Below, one piece after another: positions 33,899-44,003 of a stretch of 64,000 bases of DNA. The number at the start of each line of letters is the position of its first letter. The first letter of the stretch is position 1. Both the position numbers and the translations under genes were made by a program. Source of the stretch: Brucella pituitosa (GTDB lineage Bacteria; Pseudomonadota; Alphaproteobacteria; Rhizobiales; Rhizobiaceae); the NCBI RefSeq assembly GCF_003049685.1, contig NZ_PYSY02000001.1, positions 1,178,001-1,242,000 of the forward strand. Direction: 5' to 3'. The notes beneath the pieces were generated by a model, which saw nothing but the letters and a program-made list of their open reading frames with translations, was not told where the DNA came from and did no database searches.

Positions 33899-33976
33899 TC
33901 AGAAGAAAAAGTACCAGATAAACAGAACAACGATGAATGGTACGCCGAGAAGCCAAAGAATTAGTGCACGGAACAT
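33899..33976 (-). CDS. 25-residue hydrophobic membrane peptide
   Basis: The frame from ATG (33974-33976) to TGA encodes one transmembrane helix: MFRALILWLLGVPFIVVLFI, then WYFFF. GAAGGAGAGA, an excellent ribosome binding site, sits 5-6 bases upstream of the start codon. There is nothing else in this gap. The peptide would sit in the inner membrane, with one basic residue at its start setting orientation. Function is unknown. The lone frame has strong support from its start signal and coherent composition. Confidence 0.68.
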   Translation of the reverse strand: MFRALILWLLGVPFIVVLFIWYFFF

Positions 33977-34230
33977 ATTGTCTCTCCTTCATGTTGTAAT
34001 TTCAACGATCTGGCAGAAAATTGGTTCCCATAGTGATTATGTTTGCAACGGCTTCGGCTCGACTCATTTCAGGGGATTCGCAAAAACTTTAATGATCCGT
34101 CAATAATTCAGTGACATCACTTATTTCTAAAAGATACGATCGGCCTTACGGTCATAGTTAGTGTATTGCGGGCGTGTGGCGTATGAGTTCAAACGGGTGG
34201 CGAAACCGTGCTAAAAGTGCAGAGCTATCG

Positions 34231-35412
34231 ATGATGCGTGAAAAGCGCGGATCGACTGCGATGTTGACATTTATGGCGCTGGCCGTGGCTTTGGCGGGTT
34301 GTGCAAGCGCTCCGCAGCCGAAATCGAAGAAAAAGCACCCCAAAGAATATTTCGCGGAATCCAAATATGGCGTCAAAGCCAGCCCGCGCGTAACCAACCT
34401 TCAAGGCAAACCTCTGCCGCGTGGTGGTGGACGTAATCAGGTCGGAAAGCCTTATCAGGTCAAAGGCCGCTGGTATTACCCGAAGGAAAACAAGAATTAC
34501 GCCTCAACGGGGCGCGCCTCCTGGTATGGCAGCGCTTTCCATGGGCGTCTGACCGCCAATGGCGAAATCTATGACATGACGCATCTGACGGCGGCGCATC
34601 CAACGATGCCGCTGCCGAGTTACGCGCGTGTCACCAACACGTACAATGGCAGTTCCATTATCGTTCGTGTGAATGATCGCGGGCCATTCGAGCGTGATCG
34701 CGTTATCGATCTATCGCAAAAGGCTGCTGAGTTGCTGGATTATCAGCATCATGGCACTGCTGATGTGAAGGTCGAATATGTCGGACGCGCGCCACTTGAT
34801 GGCCAGGACGACGAGTATCTTATGGCATCCTACCGTCCGGGCAATGGTGATCCAATTGGGCAGCCAGCCACGGGTGTGATGATGGCTATGAACGCGCCAA
34901 CGCCGACACCAGCCGGGATTGCGGCAATGCCGGTTCCACAGTCATCGCCGTTTGAGGTCAATCCGGCTTATGTTGATGGCGAGATACCTTTGCTGCCTGC
35001 AAATGTTCCGGTTCCTTCACAGCGACCAGCGGGCAGCTTCGGTGTCGCCACTGCGGCTCATATTGGCGGGCTTGGTTATGCGTCCGACCGCTTGGCAGTG
35101 TCCGCCTTTGCAGAAGAACGCACTTATGGCAGCATCCTGACTGCAAGCGCGGTTTCGAACGCATGGAAGCGCAGAAATGCGGAAGAACAGCGTGAATATG
35201 TCGAGATCGGTGTGTTCAATTCGCTGGAAGATGTGGCGAAGCTTGAAAAATCTCTGCCGCGCTCTGCGCGTGTGACTCGCACAAAAATACCGACAGAGCA
35301 GGGCGATATTTACGAGCTGACGGCTTTTGCTGAAAAAGGCAACAATGACGATTTGCTTCGTGCCGCATGGAATGCTGGTGCGACCGACGCTTTTGTCGTT
35401 CGCCCTGACTAA
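34231..35412 (+). CDS. rlpA: RlpA-family septal lytic transglycosylase lipoprotein with SPOR domain
   Basis: The 393-residue product has a lipobox (ALAVALAGC) and a double-psi beta-barrel RlpA domain with ASWYGSAFHGRLTANGE and VRVNDRGPFERDRVIDLS (Asp of the catalytic region). A Pro-rich linker and a C-terminal SPOR domain that binds denuded glycan at the septum (EYVEIGVFNSLEDVAKLE) follow. RlpA cleaves glycan strands lacking stem peptides in some species. The start at 34231 gives a normal-length lipoprotein signal; starts at 34183 or GTG 34174 are possible. It precedes the carboxypeptidase-like gene. Confidence 0.92.
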   Translation: MMREKRGSTAMLTFMALAVALAGCASAPQPKSKKKHPKEYFAESKYGVKASPRVTNLQGKPLPRGGGRNQVGKPYQVKGRWYYPKENKNYASTGRASWYGSAFHGRLTANGEIYDMTHLTAAHPTMPLPSYARVTNTYNGSSIIVRVNDRGPFERDRVIDLSQKAAELLDYQHHGTADVKVEYVGRAPLDGQDDEYLMASYRPGNGDPIGQPATGVMMAMNAPTPTPAGIAAMPVPQSSPFEVNPAYVDGEIPLLPANVPVPSQRPAGSFGVATAAHIGGLGYASDRLAVSAFAEERTYGSILTASAVSNAWKRRNAEEQREYVEIGVFNSLEDVAKLEKSLPRSARVTRTKIPTEQGDIYELTAFAEKGNNDDLLRAAWNAGATDAFVVRPD

Positions 35413-35449
35413 TTTTGGCCGGAAAAGCTGCGTAGGCTCGTCGGAAGTT

Positions 35450-35553
35450 TAAAGCATTTGAGCCAAAAGCGTGAAGCGGTTTTGCATAGGAAAATGCTTA
35501 AAAACAAATAGATAGAGCGGTTCCAACGATTCAGTCTTAACTGGAATCGCTCT
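35450..35553. repeat. RIME/Bru-RS-like double palindromic repeat
   Basis: AAAGCATTT with AAATGCTT encloses AAAGCGTGAAGCGGTTTTGC, then AGAGCGGTTCCA pairs imperfectly with TGGAATCGCTCT (ends 35553). It ends 17 bases before the next gene. Confidence 0.82.
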
Positions 35554-35570
35554 AAGCGGACGGGTGAGGC

Positions 35571-36755
35571 ATGGGGCGTTTTTCAAACAGCGTAAAGCTT
35601 GTAGCAGCAGTTTCCGTCGCGCTTTCAATGACTGCGCCGGGCTATGCAGAGACTGTGCAGGCTGCATTCGCTACCAAGGCACCCCAAGTACTGTTGCTGG
35701 ACGATAAGAGTGGCACCATTCTTCTGTCAAAAAATCCGGACATGAAGGTGCCGCCCGCATCGCTTGCCAAACTGATGGCAGCCGAAGTTGTCTTTGAAGA
35801 GCTCGCAAAAGGCCAGATAACGCTCGAAACCAGCTATCCCGTTTCTGAATATGCGTGGCGCACCGGCGGTGCGCCTTCAGGCACTTCAACGATGTTTGCC
35901 CGGATAAAATCGACTCTGACAGTAGCTGATTTGTTGCAAGGTATGATTGTACAGGCTGCCAACGATGGTGCAATCATTCTCGCAGAGGGGCTGTCAGGCA
36001 GTGAAGCGGCCTTTGCGCAAAAGATGAACGAGCGTGCAAAAGAGCTGGGACTCACCGGCTCAAACTTTGTGAACTCAACCGGATTGCCCGCGGCAGGACA
36101 AACGGTAACGCTATCCGACCTCATAAAGCTCGCACGTCATATTCACAGCGCTCATCCCGAACGTTACACCTATTACGCCCAACCGGCATTTACCTGGAAC
36201 AATATCATGCAGCGCAATCGCAACCCGCTTTTGCGGCTCGGCATTGGCGCTGATGGTTTGGGAACAGGCTACACCGAAGCGTCTGGCTATGCTCTGGTAG
36301 GCTCGGCTGAGCAGAATGGTCGCAGACTGTTTCTTGCAATGAGCGGTTTGACCAGTATCAGGGAGCGTGAGGAAGAAGCGAAAAATCTCATTCAATGGGG
36401 TATGACTTCATTCGATACTGTCAGTATTTATGCGGCTAATGAAAAGGTCAGCGCTGCGCAGGTCTTTGGTGGATCAGCATCCGGCGTCCCGCTGAAAGTC
36501 AAAGATGGTGTCGAGTTGCTGCTTCCCAAGGAAGGGCGCGACAAGCTCAAAGCACGTATTTTCTACGTGGGGCCGTTAAACGCGCCTATCGAGGCCGATA
36601 CACAAGTCGGGATGCTGCAATTTGAACTGAACGGCAATGTGGTTCAGCAAATACCGCTTTACACGGCGCAAGCGGTGCCTGTTGGCAGTCTCTCACAGCG
36701 AGCAATGGGGGCAGCACTTGAACTCTCCACGGGCTGGCTGAGGAAATATTTGTAA
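35571..36755 (+). CDS. D-alanyl-D-alanine carboxypeptidase family protein with altered motifs
   Basis: The 394-residue secreted protein has the S11 penicillin-binding fold of DacA/DacF: signal peptide (cut near GYA-ETVQ), motif 1 PPASLAK (Ser64, Lys67), and the C-terminal beta domain. Motif 2, normally SxN, reads AAN (residues 129-131), and motif 3, normally KTG, reads GTG (231-233, in ADGLGTGYTEASGY). Both are key to acyl-enzyme chemistry in the family, so activity may be weak, altered or lost. It probably acts in the periplasm and heads the run that includes tmk, holB and metG. Confidence 0.87.
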   Translation: MGRFSNSVKLVAAVSVALSMTAPGYAETVQAAFATKAPQVLLLDDKSGTILLSKNPDMKVPPASLAKLMAAEVVFEELAKGQITLETSYPVSEYAWRTGGAPSGTSTMFARIKSTLTVADLLQGMIVQAANDGAIILAEGLSGSEAAFAQKMNERAKELGLTGSNFVNSTGLPAAGQTVTLSDLIKLARHIHSAHPERYTYYAQPAFTWNNIMQRNRNPLLRLGIGADGLGTGYTEASGYALVGSAEQNGRRLFLAMSGLTSIREREEEAKNLIQWGMTSFDTVSIYAANEKVSAAQVFGGSASGVPLKVKDGVELLLPKEGRDKLKARIFYVGPLNAPIEADTQVGMLQFELNGNVVQQIPLYTAQAVPVGSLSQRAMGAALELSTGWLRKYL

Positions 36756-36834
36756 ACTCTCGACCTAGCTCGCAAACGCCGTTAAACAGTTTGAAAGCCT
36801 AAACAGGCATGAACTCAATTTTGCGGAAGTCAGT

Positions 36835-37479
36835 GTGACCGGATTGTTCATTACATTCGAGGGTGGGGAAGGCGCGGGTAAATCGACCCAGATCGCCTTG
36901 CTGGCAGAGCATCTGCGCACTCTTGGCTTTGATCCGCTGATCACGCGCGAACCCGGTGGTTCCGCAGGTGCTGAAGCTGTGCGACATGTGATTCTAAGCG
37001 GCAATGCTGAAAGCTACGGTCCTGCCATGGAGGCACTGCTCTTCGCTGCGGCTCGTGCCGATCACGTGGATCAGCTAATCCGACCCGCATTATCCGAGGG
37101 TCGCGTTGTGCTTTGCGACCGTTTTATCGATTCAAGCCGTGCCTATCAGGGCGTGACCGGAAATCTGGATGCTACTTATATGGCAGCCATCGAGCGTATT
37201 GCTATCGACGGCGCAATGCCCGACCTGACAATCATTCTTGATATTCCTGCGGAAAAAGGTCTTTCACGCGCAGTCAAGCGTCGCGGCGCTGATGTGGCCG
37301 ATCGTTTCGAGAAAGAAGCGATTGCCGTGCATGAAGCGCGTCGTCAGGCGTTTCTTGCAATCGCGAAAGACGAGCCCGATCGCTGCAAGGTGGTCGATGC
37401 TGATCGATCTCAGGATGTGATATCAGCAGATATTATTGGCATTGCAGACGAGATTTTGAAGAAAAAGGGACTTCTGTGA
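36835..37479 (+). CDS. tmk: Thymidylate kinase
   Basis: The 214-residue enzyme phosphorylates dTMP to dTDP. The P-loop is [12 protein letters not shown] (residues 6-17), with the DRF motif as [14 protein letters not shown] and the lid region after [13 protein letters not shown]. The GTG at 36835 is the start because the nearby upstream ATG is in another frame and closes at once. It overlaps the holB start by four bases (GTGA), showing translational coupling. Confidence 0.96.
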   Translation: MTGLFITFEGGEGAGKSTQIALLAEHLRTLGFDPLITREPGGSAGAEAVRHVILSGNAESYGPAMEALLFAAARADHVDQLIRPALSEGRVVLCDRFIDSSRAYQGVTGNLDATYMAAIERIAIDGAMPDLTIILDIPAEKGLSRAVKRRGADVADRFEKEAIAVHEARRQAFLAIAKDEPDRCKVVDADRSQDVISADIIGIADEILKKKGLL

Positions 37480-38552
37480 TCGAAGAGCTTGATGTCCCAA
37501 AAGCGCATGATTCTATTGAAGGTGTGGCTGAGCCTTCTGCCAGCGATTATCTCGCTGGCCATGGCGAAATAGCAGCCTTCCTTGCGCAAGCCTATCGTGA
37601 AGGCCGTATGCATCATGCACTGCTTTTTGAGGGAGAGCAGGGTATCGGCAAGGCAACATTGGCCTTTCATCTGGCAGGCCATATGCTGGGCCATGCAGAT
37701 CAGGCGCTTGCCCCTGAAACTATCGGCGTGCCTGATTTCAGCAAGCCGCTCTGGCGACAGATCGCGGGTGGTATGCATCCCGCCGTGCTGCATATTAACC
37801 GGCCTTTCGATCAGAAAACCGGCAAGTTCAAAACCGGCATTCCTGTCGAGGAAATTCGCCGCGTCACCCATTTCTTGACCCGCACCGCATCGGATGGCGC
37901 ATGGCGTATTGTCATTGTCGATCCAGCCGACGACATGAACCGCAACGCAGCCAATGCGCTTCTCAAAACTCTGGAAGAGCCACCGGCACGCGCGATGTTT
38001 ATTCTTATTTCGCATTCGTCGGGACGGCTTCTGCCAACCATCCGTTCGCGCTGCCAGAGCATCCAGTTTAAGCCGCTCGAAGATGATGCGCTGACCGATG
38101 CGCTTGCACATATTGGATCGAGTGTCGGGCTTGATGCGGATAACATCACTCAATCACTTCTGGCACGCTCCGAAGGCAGTGTTCGCAAGGCGTTGCTTCT
38201 GGTAGCCCATGGCGGTCTGGAGATATCGGATACTGTCGATGCAATCTTGCAAGGACAGACTTTTGATCTTCCAAAGGCTCAAGCACTCTCAGGCGTCCTG
38301 AACGGCCGGGAGGCCGAAGTCCAATATGAACTGTTCCGCGATTATCTTATGAGCCGGATCGCGGACGAGGCTCGACGCTATGCAGATTCGGGCCGGTTGC
38401 GGGAAGCCGATCAATGGTCGCGCTACTGGAGTGAATTGACGCGCGAAATTTCGAACGCCGAGACCTATAATCTCGACCGGAAACAGGCTGTTATGATCCT
38501 TTTAGAAAAAACGCATCGCGCTTTTCGATCTGGCATGCCTCCGCTTACGTGA
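37476..38552 (+). CDS. holB: DNA polymerase III subunit delta'
   Basis: The 358-residue product is the clamp-loader delta' subunit. It has an AAA+ fold with a P-loop-like [40 protein letters not shown] (in part) and the SRC motif TIRSRCQSI. It helps load the beta clamp onto DNA. The start codon is GTG and overlaps the tmk stop. The gene order tmk-holB-metG-tatD-MBL hydrolase is widely conserved in alphaproteobacteria. Confidence 0.95.
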   Translation: MIEELDVPKAHDSIEGVAEPSASDYLAGHGEIAAFLAQAYREGRMHHALLFEGEQGIGKATLAFHLAGHMLGHADQALAPETIGVPDFSKPLWRQIAGGMHPAVLHINRPFDQKTGKFKTGIPVEEIRRVTHFLTRTASDGAWRIVIVDPADDMNRNAANALLKTLEEPPARAMFILISHSSGRLLPTIRSRCQSIQFKPLEDDALTDALAHIGSSVGLDADNITQSLLARSEGSVRKALLLVAHGGLEISDTVDAILQGQTFDLPKAQALSGVLNGREAEVQYELFRDYLMSRIADEARRYADSGRLREADQWSRYWSELTREISNAETYNLDRKQAVMILLEKTHRAFRSGMPPLT

Positions 38553-38624
38553 CATGGTGCTTCACTTGCGTTATGTCACCGCTAACGTTTTTTAAACATC
38601 ACACTTGAAGAAGCCGGATTTCTG

Positions 38625-40172
38625 ATGAGCCGCGAAAAATTCTATATCACCACCGCAATCGCTTACCCAAATGGCAAGCCGCATATCGGTCATGCTTATG
38701 AATTAATTGCGACTGATGCCATGGCGCGTTTCCAGCGTCTGGATGGCAAGGATGTTCACTTCCTGACCGGCTCGGACGAACACGGCATCAAGATGTTGCA
38801 GAGCGCACGCAAGGAAGGCATCACGCCGCGTGAACTCGCAGATCGCAACACAGCTGCTTTCCAGCGCATGGGCGAGTTTCTGAACAGCTCGCACGATGAT
38901 TATATCCGCACCTCGGAAGAGCGCCATTATAAGGCCAGTCAGGCAATCTGGCAGGCAATGTCGGCCAATGGCGATATTTATAAGGGCGGTTATGCGGGCT
39001 GGTATTCGGTGCGCGATGAAGCCTATTACGGCGAGGAAGAAACTGAAGTGCGTGGCGACAATGTTCGCTACGGTCCACAGGGCACACCTGTTGAATGGGT
39101 TGAAGAAGAAAGCTATTTCTTCCGTCTGTCCAATTATCAGGACAAGCTACTTGAACTCTATGAAAACAATCCCGGCTTCATCATGCCTGCCGAGCGTCGC
39201 AATGAGATTGTGAGCTTCGTAAAGTCTGGCCTGAAGGATCTGTCGATTTCGCGCACGACATTCGACTGGGGCATTCCTGTTCCCGGCGATGAAAAGCACG
39301 TCATGTATGTCTGGGTCGATGCGCTGACCAACTATATCACTGCACTCGGCTATCCGGACACGACGAGCGACAAGTGGGCTTACTGGCCGGCGGATGCGCA
39401 TATCATCGGCAAGGATATTTCGCGTTTCCACGCGGTCTACTGGCCAGCATTCCTGATGTCGGCGGGCGTTCCGCTGCCAAAGCGCGTATTTGCACATGGC
39501 TTCCTGTTCAATCGCGGTGAAAAAATGTCGAAGTCGCTCGGCAATGTCATCGATCCGTTTGAACTGGTCGAGCGCTACGGTCTTGACCAGCTGCGTTACT
39601 TCCTTATGCGTGAAGTGCCGTTTGGTCAGGATGGCAGCTACAGCCACGATGCAATCGTCAACCGCACCAATGCCGATCTTGCTAACGATCTTGGCAACCT
39701 CGCACAGCGTTCGCTGTCGATGATTGCAAAGAACTGCGAAGGCAAAGTTCCGGTTCCGGGTGCATTCTCTGATGCCGACAAGGCCATTCTCGATCAGGCT
39801 GATGCAGCATTGGAAACCGCGCGTAAGGCGGTCGGCGATCAGGCATTGCACATCGCGCTCGGCGGCATTTTTGCGGTTGTTGCGGAAGCAAACCGCTACT
39901 TTGCAGGGCAAGAACCTTGGGCACTGCGCAAGACCGATCTGGAACGCATGGGTACTGTGCTTTATGTGACGGCAGAAGTGATCCGTCGCGTCGGTATCAT
40001 GGTGCAGCCTTTTATTCCGCAGTCGGCAGAAAAGTTGCTCGATACTCTGGCAATTCCGGCAGATCAGCGTCAGTTCTCTGATGTGAGCGCGCATCCGCTT
40101 GTCGGTGGTGCAGAACTGCCAGCGCCGCAGCCGGTTTTCCCGCGCTATGTGGAACCAGAAGAACAGAACTGA
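38625..40172 (+). CDS. metG: Methionine--tRNA ligase
   Basis: The 515-residue class I synthetase charges tRNA-Met. The N-terminal HIGH motif appears in [13 protein letters not shown] (residues 14-26) and the KMSKS motif in [10 protein letters not shown] near residue 300. The anticodon-binding helices end the protein; the extra C-terminal tRNA-binding domain of long MetRS is absent, so this is the short form. It follows holB by 72 bases, and tatD starts 7 bases after its stop. Confidence 0.98.
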   Translation: MSREKFYITTAIAYPNGKPHIGHAYELIATDAMARFQRLDGKDVHFLTGSDEHGIKMLQSARKEGITPRELADRNTAAFQRMGEFLNSSHDDYIRTSEERHYKASQAIWQAMSANGDIYKGGYAGWYSVRDEAYYGEEETEVRGDNVRYGPQGTPVEWVEEESYFFRLSNYQDKLLELYENNPGFIMPAERRNEIVSFVKSGLKDLSISRTTFDWGIPVPGDEKHVMYVWVDALTNYITALGYPDTTSDKWAYWPADAHIIGKDISRFHAVYWPAFLMSAGVPLPKRVFAHGFLFNRGEKMSKSLGNVIDPFELVERYGLDQLRYFLMREVPFGQDGSYSHDAIVNRTNADLANDLGNLAQRSLSMIAKNCEGKVPVPGAFSDADKAILDQADAALETARKAVGDQALHIALGGIFAVVAEANRYFAGQEPWALRKTDLERMGTVLYVTAEVIRRVGIMVQPFIPQSAEKLLDTLAIPADQRQFSDVSAHPLVGGAELPAPQPVFPRYVEPEEQN

Positions 40173-40179
40173 GCCTATT

Positions 40180-40968
40180 ATGCTTGTCGATAGTCACTGC
40201 CATCTCGACTTTGCGGATTTCGAGCCAGAGCGCGACGCTGTTGTACAACGCGCGCTTGATGCCGGCATCAATCGCATGGTCACGATTTCAACGCGTGTGC
40301 GCAAGTTCGATACGATCCTCGCACTCACCGAGAAATACGAAAGCGTCTATTGTTCGGTTGGCACCCATCCGAACAATGCGCATGAAGAACTCGATGTGAC
40401 CGCCGACGATCTGGTGCGGCTGGCAGAGCATCCGAAAGTTATCGCCATAGGCGAGGCGGGGCTTGATTATCATTATGATTATGCGCCACAGGAAGCCCAG
40501 CGTCAGGGCTTTCTCGTGCATATCGAGGCTGCACGTCGCACGCAGTTGCCGCTTGTGATCCATGCACGCAGTGCGGATCAGGATATGGCCGATATTCTGG
40601 AAACTGAGACGGCGAAAGGTGCATTCCCTTTCATCCTGCATTGCTTCTCATCAGGCAAAGCATTGGCTGAAAAAGGCGTTGAGCTTGGTGGTTATGTGTC
40701 GTTCTCAGGCATTCTGACCTTCAAGAACTCGGCTGATATTCGCGAAGTAGCTCAGATTGTTCCGCGTGACCGTTTGCTGGTTGAGACTGATGCACCCTAT
40801 CTCGCGCCCATGCCGCACCGTGGTCAGCGCAATGAGCCGTCCTTCGTGCAGCATACGGCAGCTGTGCTTGCAGAGACAATTGGTGTGAGTAAAGATGAAA
40901 TCGCTGACATTACCAGCGAAAATGTCTTCCGACTTTTCTCCAAAATGCCAAAGCCGGTTGAGGGATAG
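40180..40968 (+). CDS. tatD: TatD-family metal-dependent DNase/hydrolase
   Basis: The 262-residue product is a TIM-barrel hydrolase with the metal ligands of the family: SHCHLDF at residues 5-11, GEAGLDYHYD in the middle, HARSADQD, HCFSSGKA and ETDAPYLAPMPHRG near the C terminus. TatD enzymes are 3'-5' exonucleases or general phosphoesterases. The ATG at 40180 is used rather than the open frame inside metG, as the conserved domain begins at once (MLVDSHCHL). The next gene starts five bases after its stop. Confidence 0.95.
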   Translation: MLVDSHCHLDFADFEPERDAVVQRALDAGINRMVTISTRVRKFDTILALTEKYESVYCSVGTHPNNAHEELDVTADDLVRLAEHPKVIAIGEAGLDYHYDYAPQEAQRQGFLVHIEAARRTQLPLVIHARSADQDMADILETETAKGAFPFILHCFSSGKALAEKGVELGGYVSFSGILTFKNSADIREVAQIVPRDRLLVETDAPYLAPMPHRGQRNEPSFVQHTAAVLAETIGVSKDEIADITSENVFRLFSKMPKPVEG

Positions 40969-40973
40969 TCATC

Positions 40974-41792
40974 GTGGGTTCTCCTCGCAATTGCCTGCGT
41001 TTTACGATTTTGGGATGCGGTTCATCCCCGGGAACGCCGCGCATCAATGGCGATTGGGGCAATTGCGATCCGAAAAACCCGAAGAACAAACGCGGTCGTG
41101 CTTCGCTGCTTGTCGAACGTTTCGACGCAGAGGGAAAGAGCACAGTTGTTGTGATCGACACAGGCCCGGATTTCCGCGCTCAAATGATCGATGCCGATGT
41201 GCGCTCGCTTGATGCTGCCGTTTACACGCATCCTCATGCCGATCATATTCACGGTATCGATGATCTGAGAACCTATGTCGTTGAAAACCGACGGCTAATG
41301 GATGTTTATGCCAACCGGCTGACACGCAACCGCCTGTTTGAAGCTTTCGGTTATTGTTTCGAGACACCAGCGGGATCGAGCTATCCGCCGATCCTGTCGA
41401 TGCATGATATCATGGCTGAAACGGCATTCTCGATCACCGGTGCTGGCGGGCCCATCCACTTTGAGCCATTTAATCAGGTTCATGGTGATATTGAATCGCT
41501 TGGTTTCCTTATCGGCAATGTCGCTTACTGCACAGATGTCAGCGCTTTCCCCGATGAAAGCCTGAAATATATCCGCCGGGCAGATGTGCTGATTATCGAT
41601 GCTCTGCAATATCGGCCGCATCCAAGTCACTTTTCACTGGAACAGGCGCTGGAGTGGATCGAGTTTTTCGGACCGAAGCGCGCGATACTAACCCACATGC
41701 ACATACCGCTCGATTACGAAACAGTCATGCGTGAAACACCTGATCACGTAGAGCCCGGCTATGACGGGTTGCGCTTTGAAGTTTCCATCTGA
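40974..41792 (+). CDS. MBL-fold metallohydrolase, PhnP-like
   Basis: The 272-residue product has a metallo-beta-lactamase fold with LRFTILGCGSSPGTPRINGD at the N terminus and the metal motif THPHADHIHGIDD near residue 83. Further ligands are in YCTDVSAFPD and LTHMHIPLDYE. These features are those of the PhnP/RNase Z-like phosphodiesterase group; a role on cyclic phosphates or nucleotides is possible but not shown. The GTG start lies five bases after tatD. It closes the operon, and a strong terminator follows. Confidence 0.92.
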   Translation: MGSPRNCLRFTILGCGSSPGTPRINGDWGNCDPKNPKNKRGRASLLVERFDAEGKSTVVVIDTGPDFRAQMIDADVRSLDAAVYTHPHADHIHGIDDLRTYVVENRRLMDVYANRLTRNRLFEAFGYCFETPAGSSYPPILSMHDIMAETAFSITGAGGPIHFEPFNQVHGDIESLGFLIGNVAYCTDVSAFPDESLKYIRRADVLIIDALQYRPHPSHFSLEQALEWIEFFGPKRAILTHMHIPLDYETVMRETPDHVEPGYDGLRFEVSI

Positions 41793-41795
41793 AAA

Positions 41796-41828
41796 AAGCC
41801 CGCTGCGGTATTCGCAGCGGGCTTTTCT
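41796..41828. terminator. Bidirectional terminator
   Basis: AAGCCCGCTGCG (41796-41807) pairs with CGCAGCGGGCTT (41813-41824), preceded by A residues and followed by T residues. It serves the MBL hydrolase gene and the exporter gene facing it. Confidence 0.94.
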
Positions 41829-41848
41829 TTTTGAGCTGTAGTTGTTGA

Positions 41849-43645
41849 TCAGGCAGCTGAACCCTTGACGGGGAACGGCATGACATTGCTGCTTTCGTCC
41901 TTAGCCTTCTCAGACTTGTCTTCAAGCTGCAATCCACCTGCGCGAAGCAGGTCGGAGAAGCGGCCACCACGAGCAGCCAGTTCATCGAAGCTGCCACGCT
42001 CGACCAGATGGCCCTTGTCCATGAACAGAACAATATCGGCAGAGCGTACAGTCGACAGACGGTGCGCAATGATGAAGGTCGTTCGGTTCTGGCTCAGATC
42101 ATCGACAGCCTGCTTGACCTTTTCTTCGGTCTCTACGTCGAGCGCACTGGTCGCCTCATCGAGCACGAGGATCGGTGAATCCTTGAGGATAGCGCGTGCA
42201 ATTGCCAGACGCTGACGTTCACCACCCGAAAGCTGCGAACCACGCTCACCGACGACCGTGTCGTAACCATTGCCCTTGGCGAGAATGAAGTCGTGTGCAG
42301 CGGCGGCTTTTGCGGCGGCATGGACCATTTCGTTGGTCGCGTTTTCATTGCCGACGCGGATATTCTCTTCGACCGAACGGTTAAACAAACCCGCATCCTG
42401 GAAGACGGTTGCGATCGCGTGGCGCAACGATCGACGGCTGATAGTCCGTGTATCGGTGCCATCGATCAGAATACGACCGGCAGCAGGGTCGAACACGCGT
42501 TGAAGAATGTTGATCAGCGTTGTCTTGCCAGCGCCTGTTGGGCCGACAATAGCCACAGTCTGGCCAGGCTTCACTTCGAATGACACGTCATAGACGCCCT
42601 GACCCGAATTCGGGAACTCAAAGGTTACGTTGTCAAAAACAATGTCGCCCTTGACGTTTTCAAGATCGGTTGCGCCCTGTGGTTCCTGACGGTCAGCAGT
42701 CGCATCTTCCATCTCGAAGAATTCTTCAAGCTTGGCGCGTGCTGTTACAGTCTGGTTGATGAACGCGCTGATCTGGTCAAGACGACCGATCATAAGCTGT
42801 GCGAAGCCGATAAAGGCAATCACGTCACCGACGCGCATCTGGCCCTTGGTCACGAAATACGCACCGAGCAGCAGCACGATAACCATCGAGAAGGTCGAAG
42901 CCATGCGATTAAGGCCGCTGGCAAGCGCCCACCAGTTAAGAACAGGGAACTGAACGTTTTCAAGGTTCTTGGCATAATCACGCAGCGCCTGCGTTTCAGA
43001 AGCAATGCGATTATAGCTCTGCACAACAGACACGTTGCTGATCGTATCGCTCACATGCTCGAACAGCTTGTGGTGATGCTTTTCAACAGCGGTCTGACCG
43101 TCTTTGGTCTTGCGCATGACGAGCTGGCCAATCATCACATAGATGATGCCGAGCACGATTAGCACCATGGACATACGCATATCCATGCTCATAGCGACCG
43201 GAATAAGCGCAACCAGTGCCACGACTGTGGTCAGGTGTTGTCGCATGAATTCAAGCCAGAGCGTGAAAAGGGAGTCGGTGGCACGGATCAGTGTGTGCAG
43301 CGCGTTCGAAGTACCGCGCTTCTGATGCCAGGAAAGCGGCATGGTAATGATGCGCTCATAAGAGTCGATCATTACACCAAGACGGCGACGATGGGCGAGG
43401 CGGTCAGCCCCACGCGCAACGAAGACTGCGGCAATGATATTAAACGCACCAAGTGCAGCCCACATGGCGAGCTGCGTAACGATATCTCCCTTGTCCGAGA
43501 TAGCCTGGATAACCCGACCGAAAAGGATCGGTTCGGCCAGCATGACAAGGGCAACCAATACGCTTGCAATACACATAGTTATCGTTGCAGCCTTTTCAGC
43601 CGCAAGATATTCCATGGCACGCCAGTAGATTTTGAGCAATGACAC
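41849..43645 (-). CDS. ndvA: Cyclic beta-1,2-glucan ABC exporter (NdvA/ChvA/Cgt type)
   Basis: The 598-residue protein is a half-transporter with an N-terminal six-helix domain and a C-terminal ATPase. Walker A is VGPTGAGKTTLINI, the signature LSGGERQRLAIARAIL and Walker B ILVLDEATSALD. The N terminus MSLLKIYWRAMEYLAAEK and the membrane part match the glucan exporter family of rhizobia and Brucella (Cgt), which moves cyclic beta-1,2-glucan to the periplasm, where it serves osmoadaptation and host interaction. The glucan synthase gene is not nearby. It appears monocistronic. Confidence 0.93.
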   Translation of the reverse strand: MSLLKIYWRAMEYLAAEKAATITMCIASVLVALVMLAEPILFGRVIQAISDKGDIVTQLAMWAALGAFNIIAAVFVARGADRLAHRRRLGVMIDSYERIITMPLSWHQKRGTSNALHTLIRATDSLFTLWLEFMRQHLTTVVALVALIPVAMSMDMRMSMVLIVLGIIYVMIGQLVMRKTKDGQTAVEKHHHKLFEHVSDTISNVSVVQSYNRIASETQALRDYAKNLENVQFPVLNWWALASGLNRMASTFSMVIVLLLGAYFVTKGQMRVGDVIAFIGFAQLMIGRLDQISAFINQTVTARAKLEEFFEMEDATADRQEPQGATDLENVKGDIVFDNVTFEFPNSGQGVYDVSFEVKPGQTVAIVGPTGAGKTTLINILQRVFDPAAGRILIDGTDTRTISRRSLRHAIATVFQDAGLFNRSVEENIRVGNENATNEMVHAAAKAAAAHDFILAKGNGYDTVVGERGSQLSGGERQRLAIARAILKDSPILVLDEATSALDVETEEKVKQAVDDLSQNRTTFIIAHRLSTVRSADIVLFMDKGHLVERGSFDELAARGGRFSDLLRAGGLQLEDKSEKAKDESSNVMPFPVKGSAA

Positions 43646-44003
43646 CTTCGCACTCCCGCTCGTTCTATTTCACAGAACTAAATGGTGCAGTCCTGTTGTT
43701 CTATCAATATGAAATGAAGGCAAGAAGTGGCGAATGCGTGTTAAGATTGACCATAAATTAAAAATGCATGTAACCGAGCGTGAAGATTCATAGCCGCATT
43801 CCTATTCTTTGTGGATGGTTCACGCTTTAGCAAAACAGCGGCAGATTGTTGTTTTCCCCAATTTAGCCTAGCAATCCGCCCTTGGCGCGTCTATTGACTG
43901 ATTTAAAGCGCATCTCGAAAGACGAAACGGGCTCTCGGATATAAGACGCACAAAAAAGACAGGCACGCAGGCTCGTGCCCAAAAAGTATTGATCGGGTTT
44001 TCC
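43646..44003. other. Divergent intergenic region between the glucan exporter and pseudouridine synthase genes
   Basis: These 358 bases must carry both promoters. I saw no repeat element, gene or recognisable operator in them. Confidence 0.45.
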
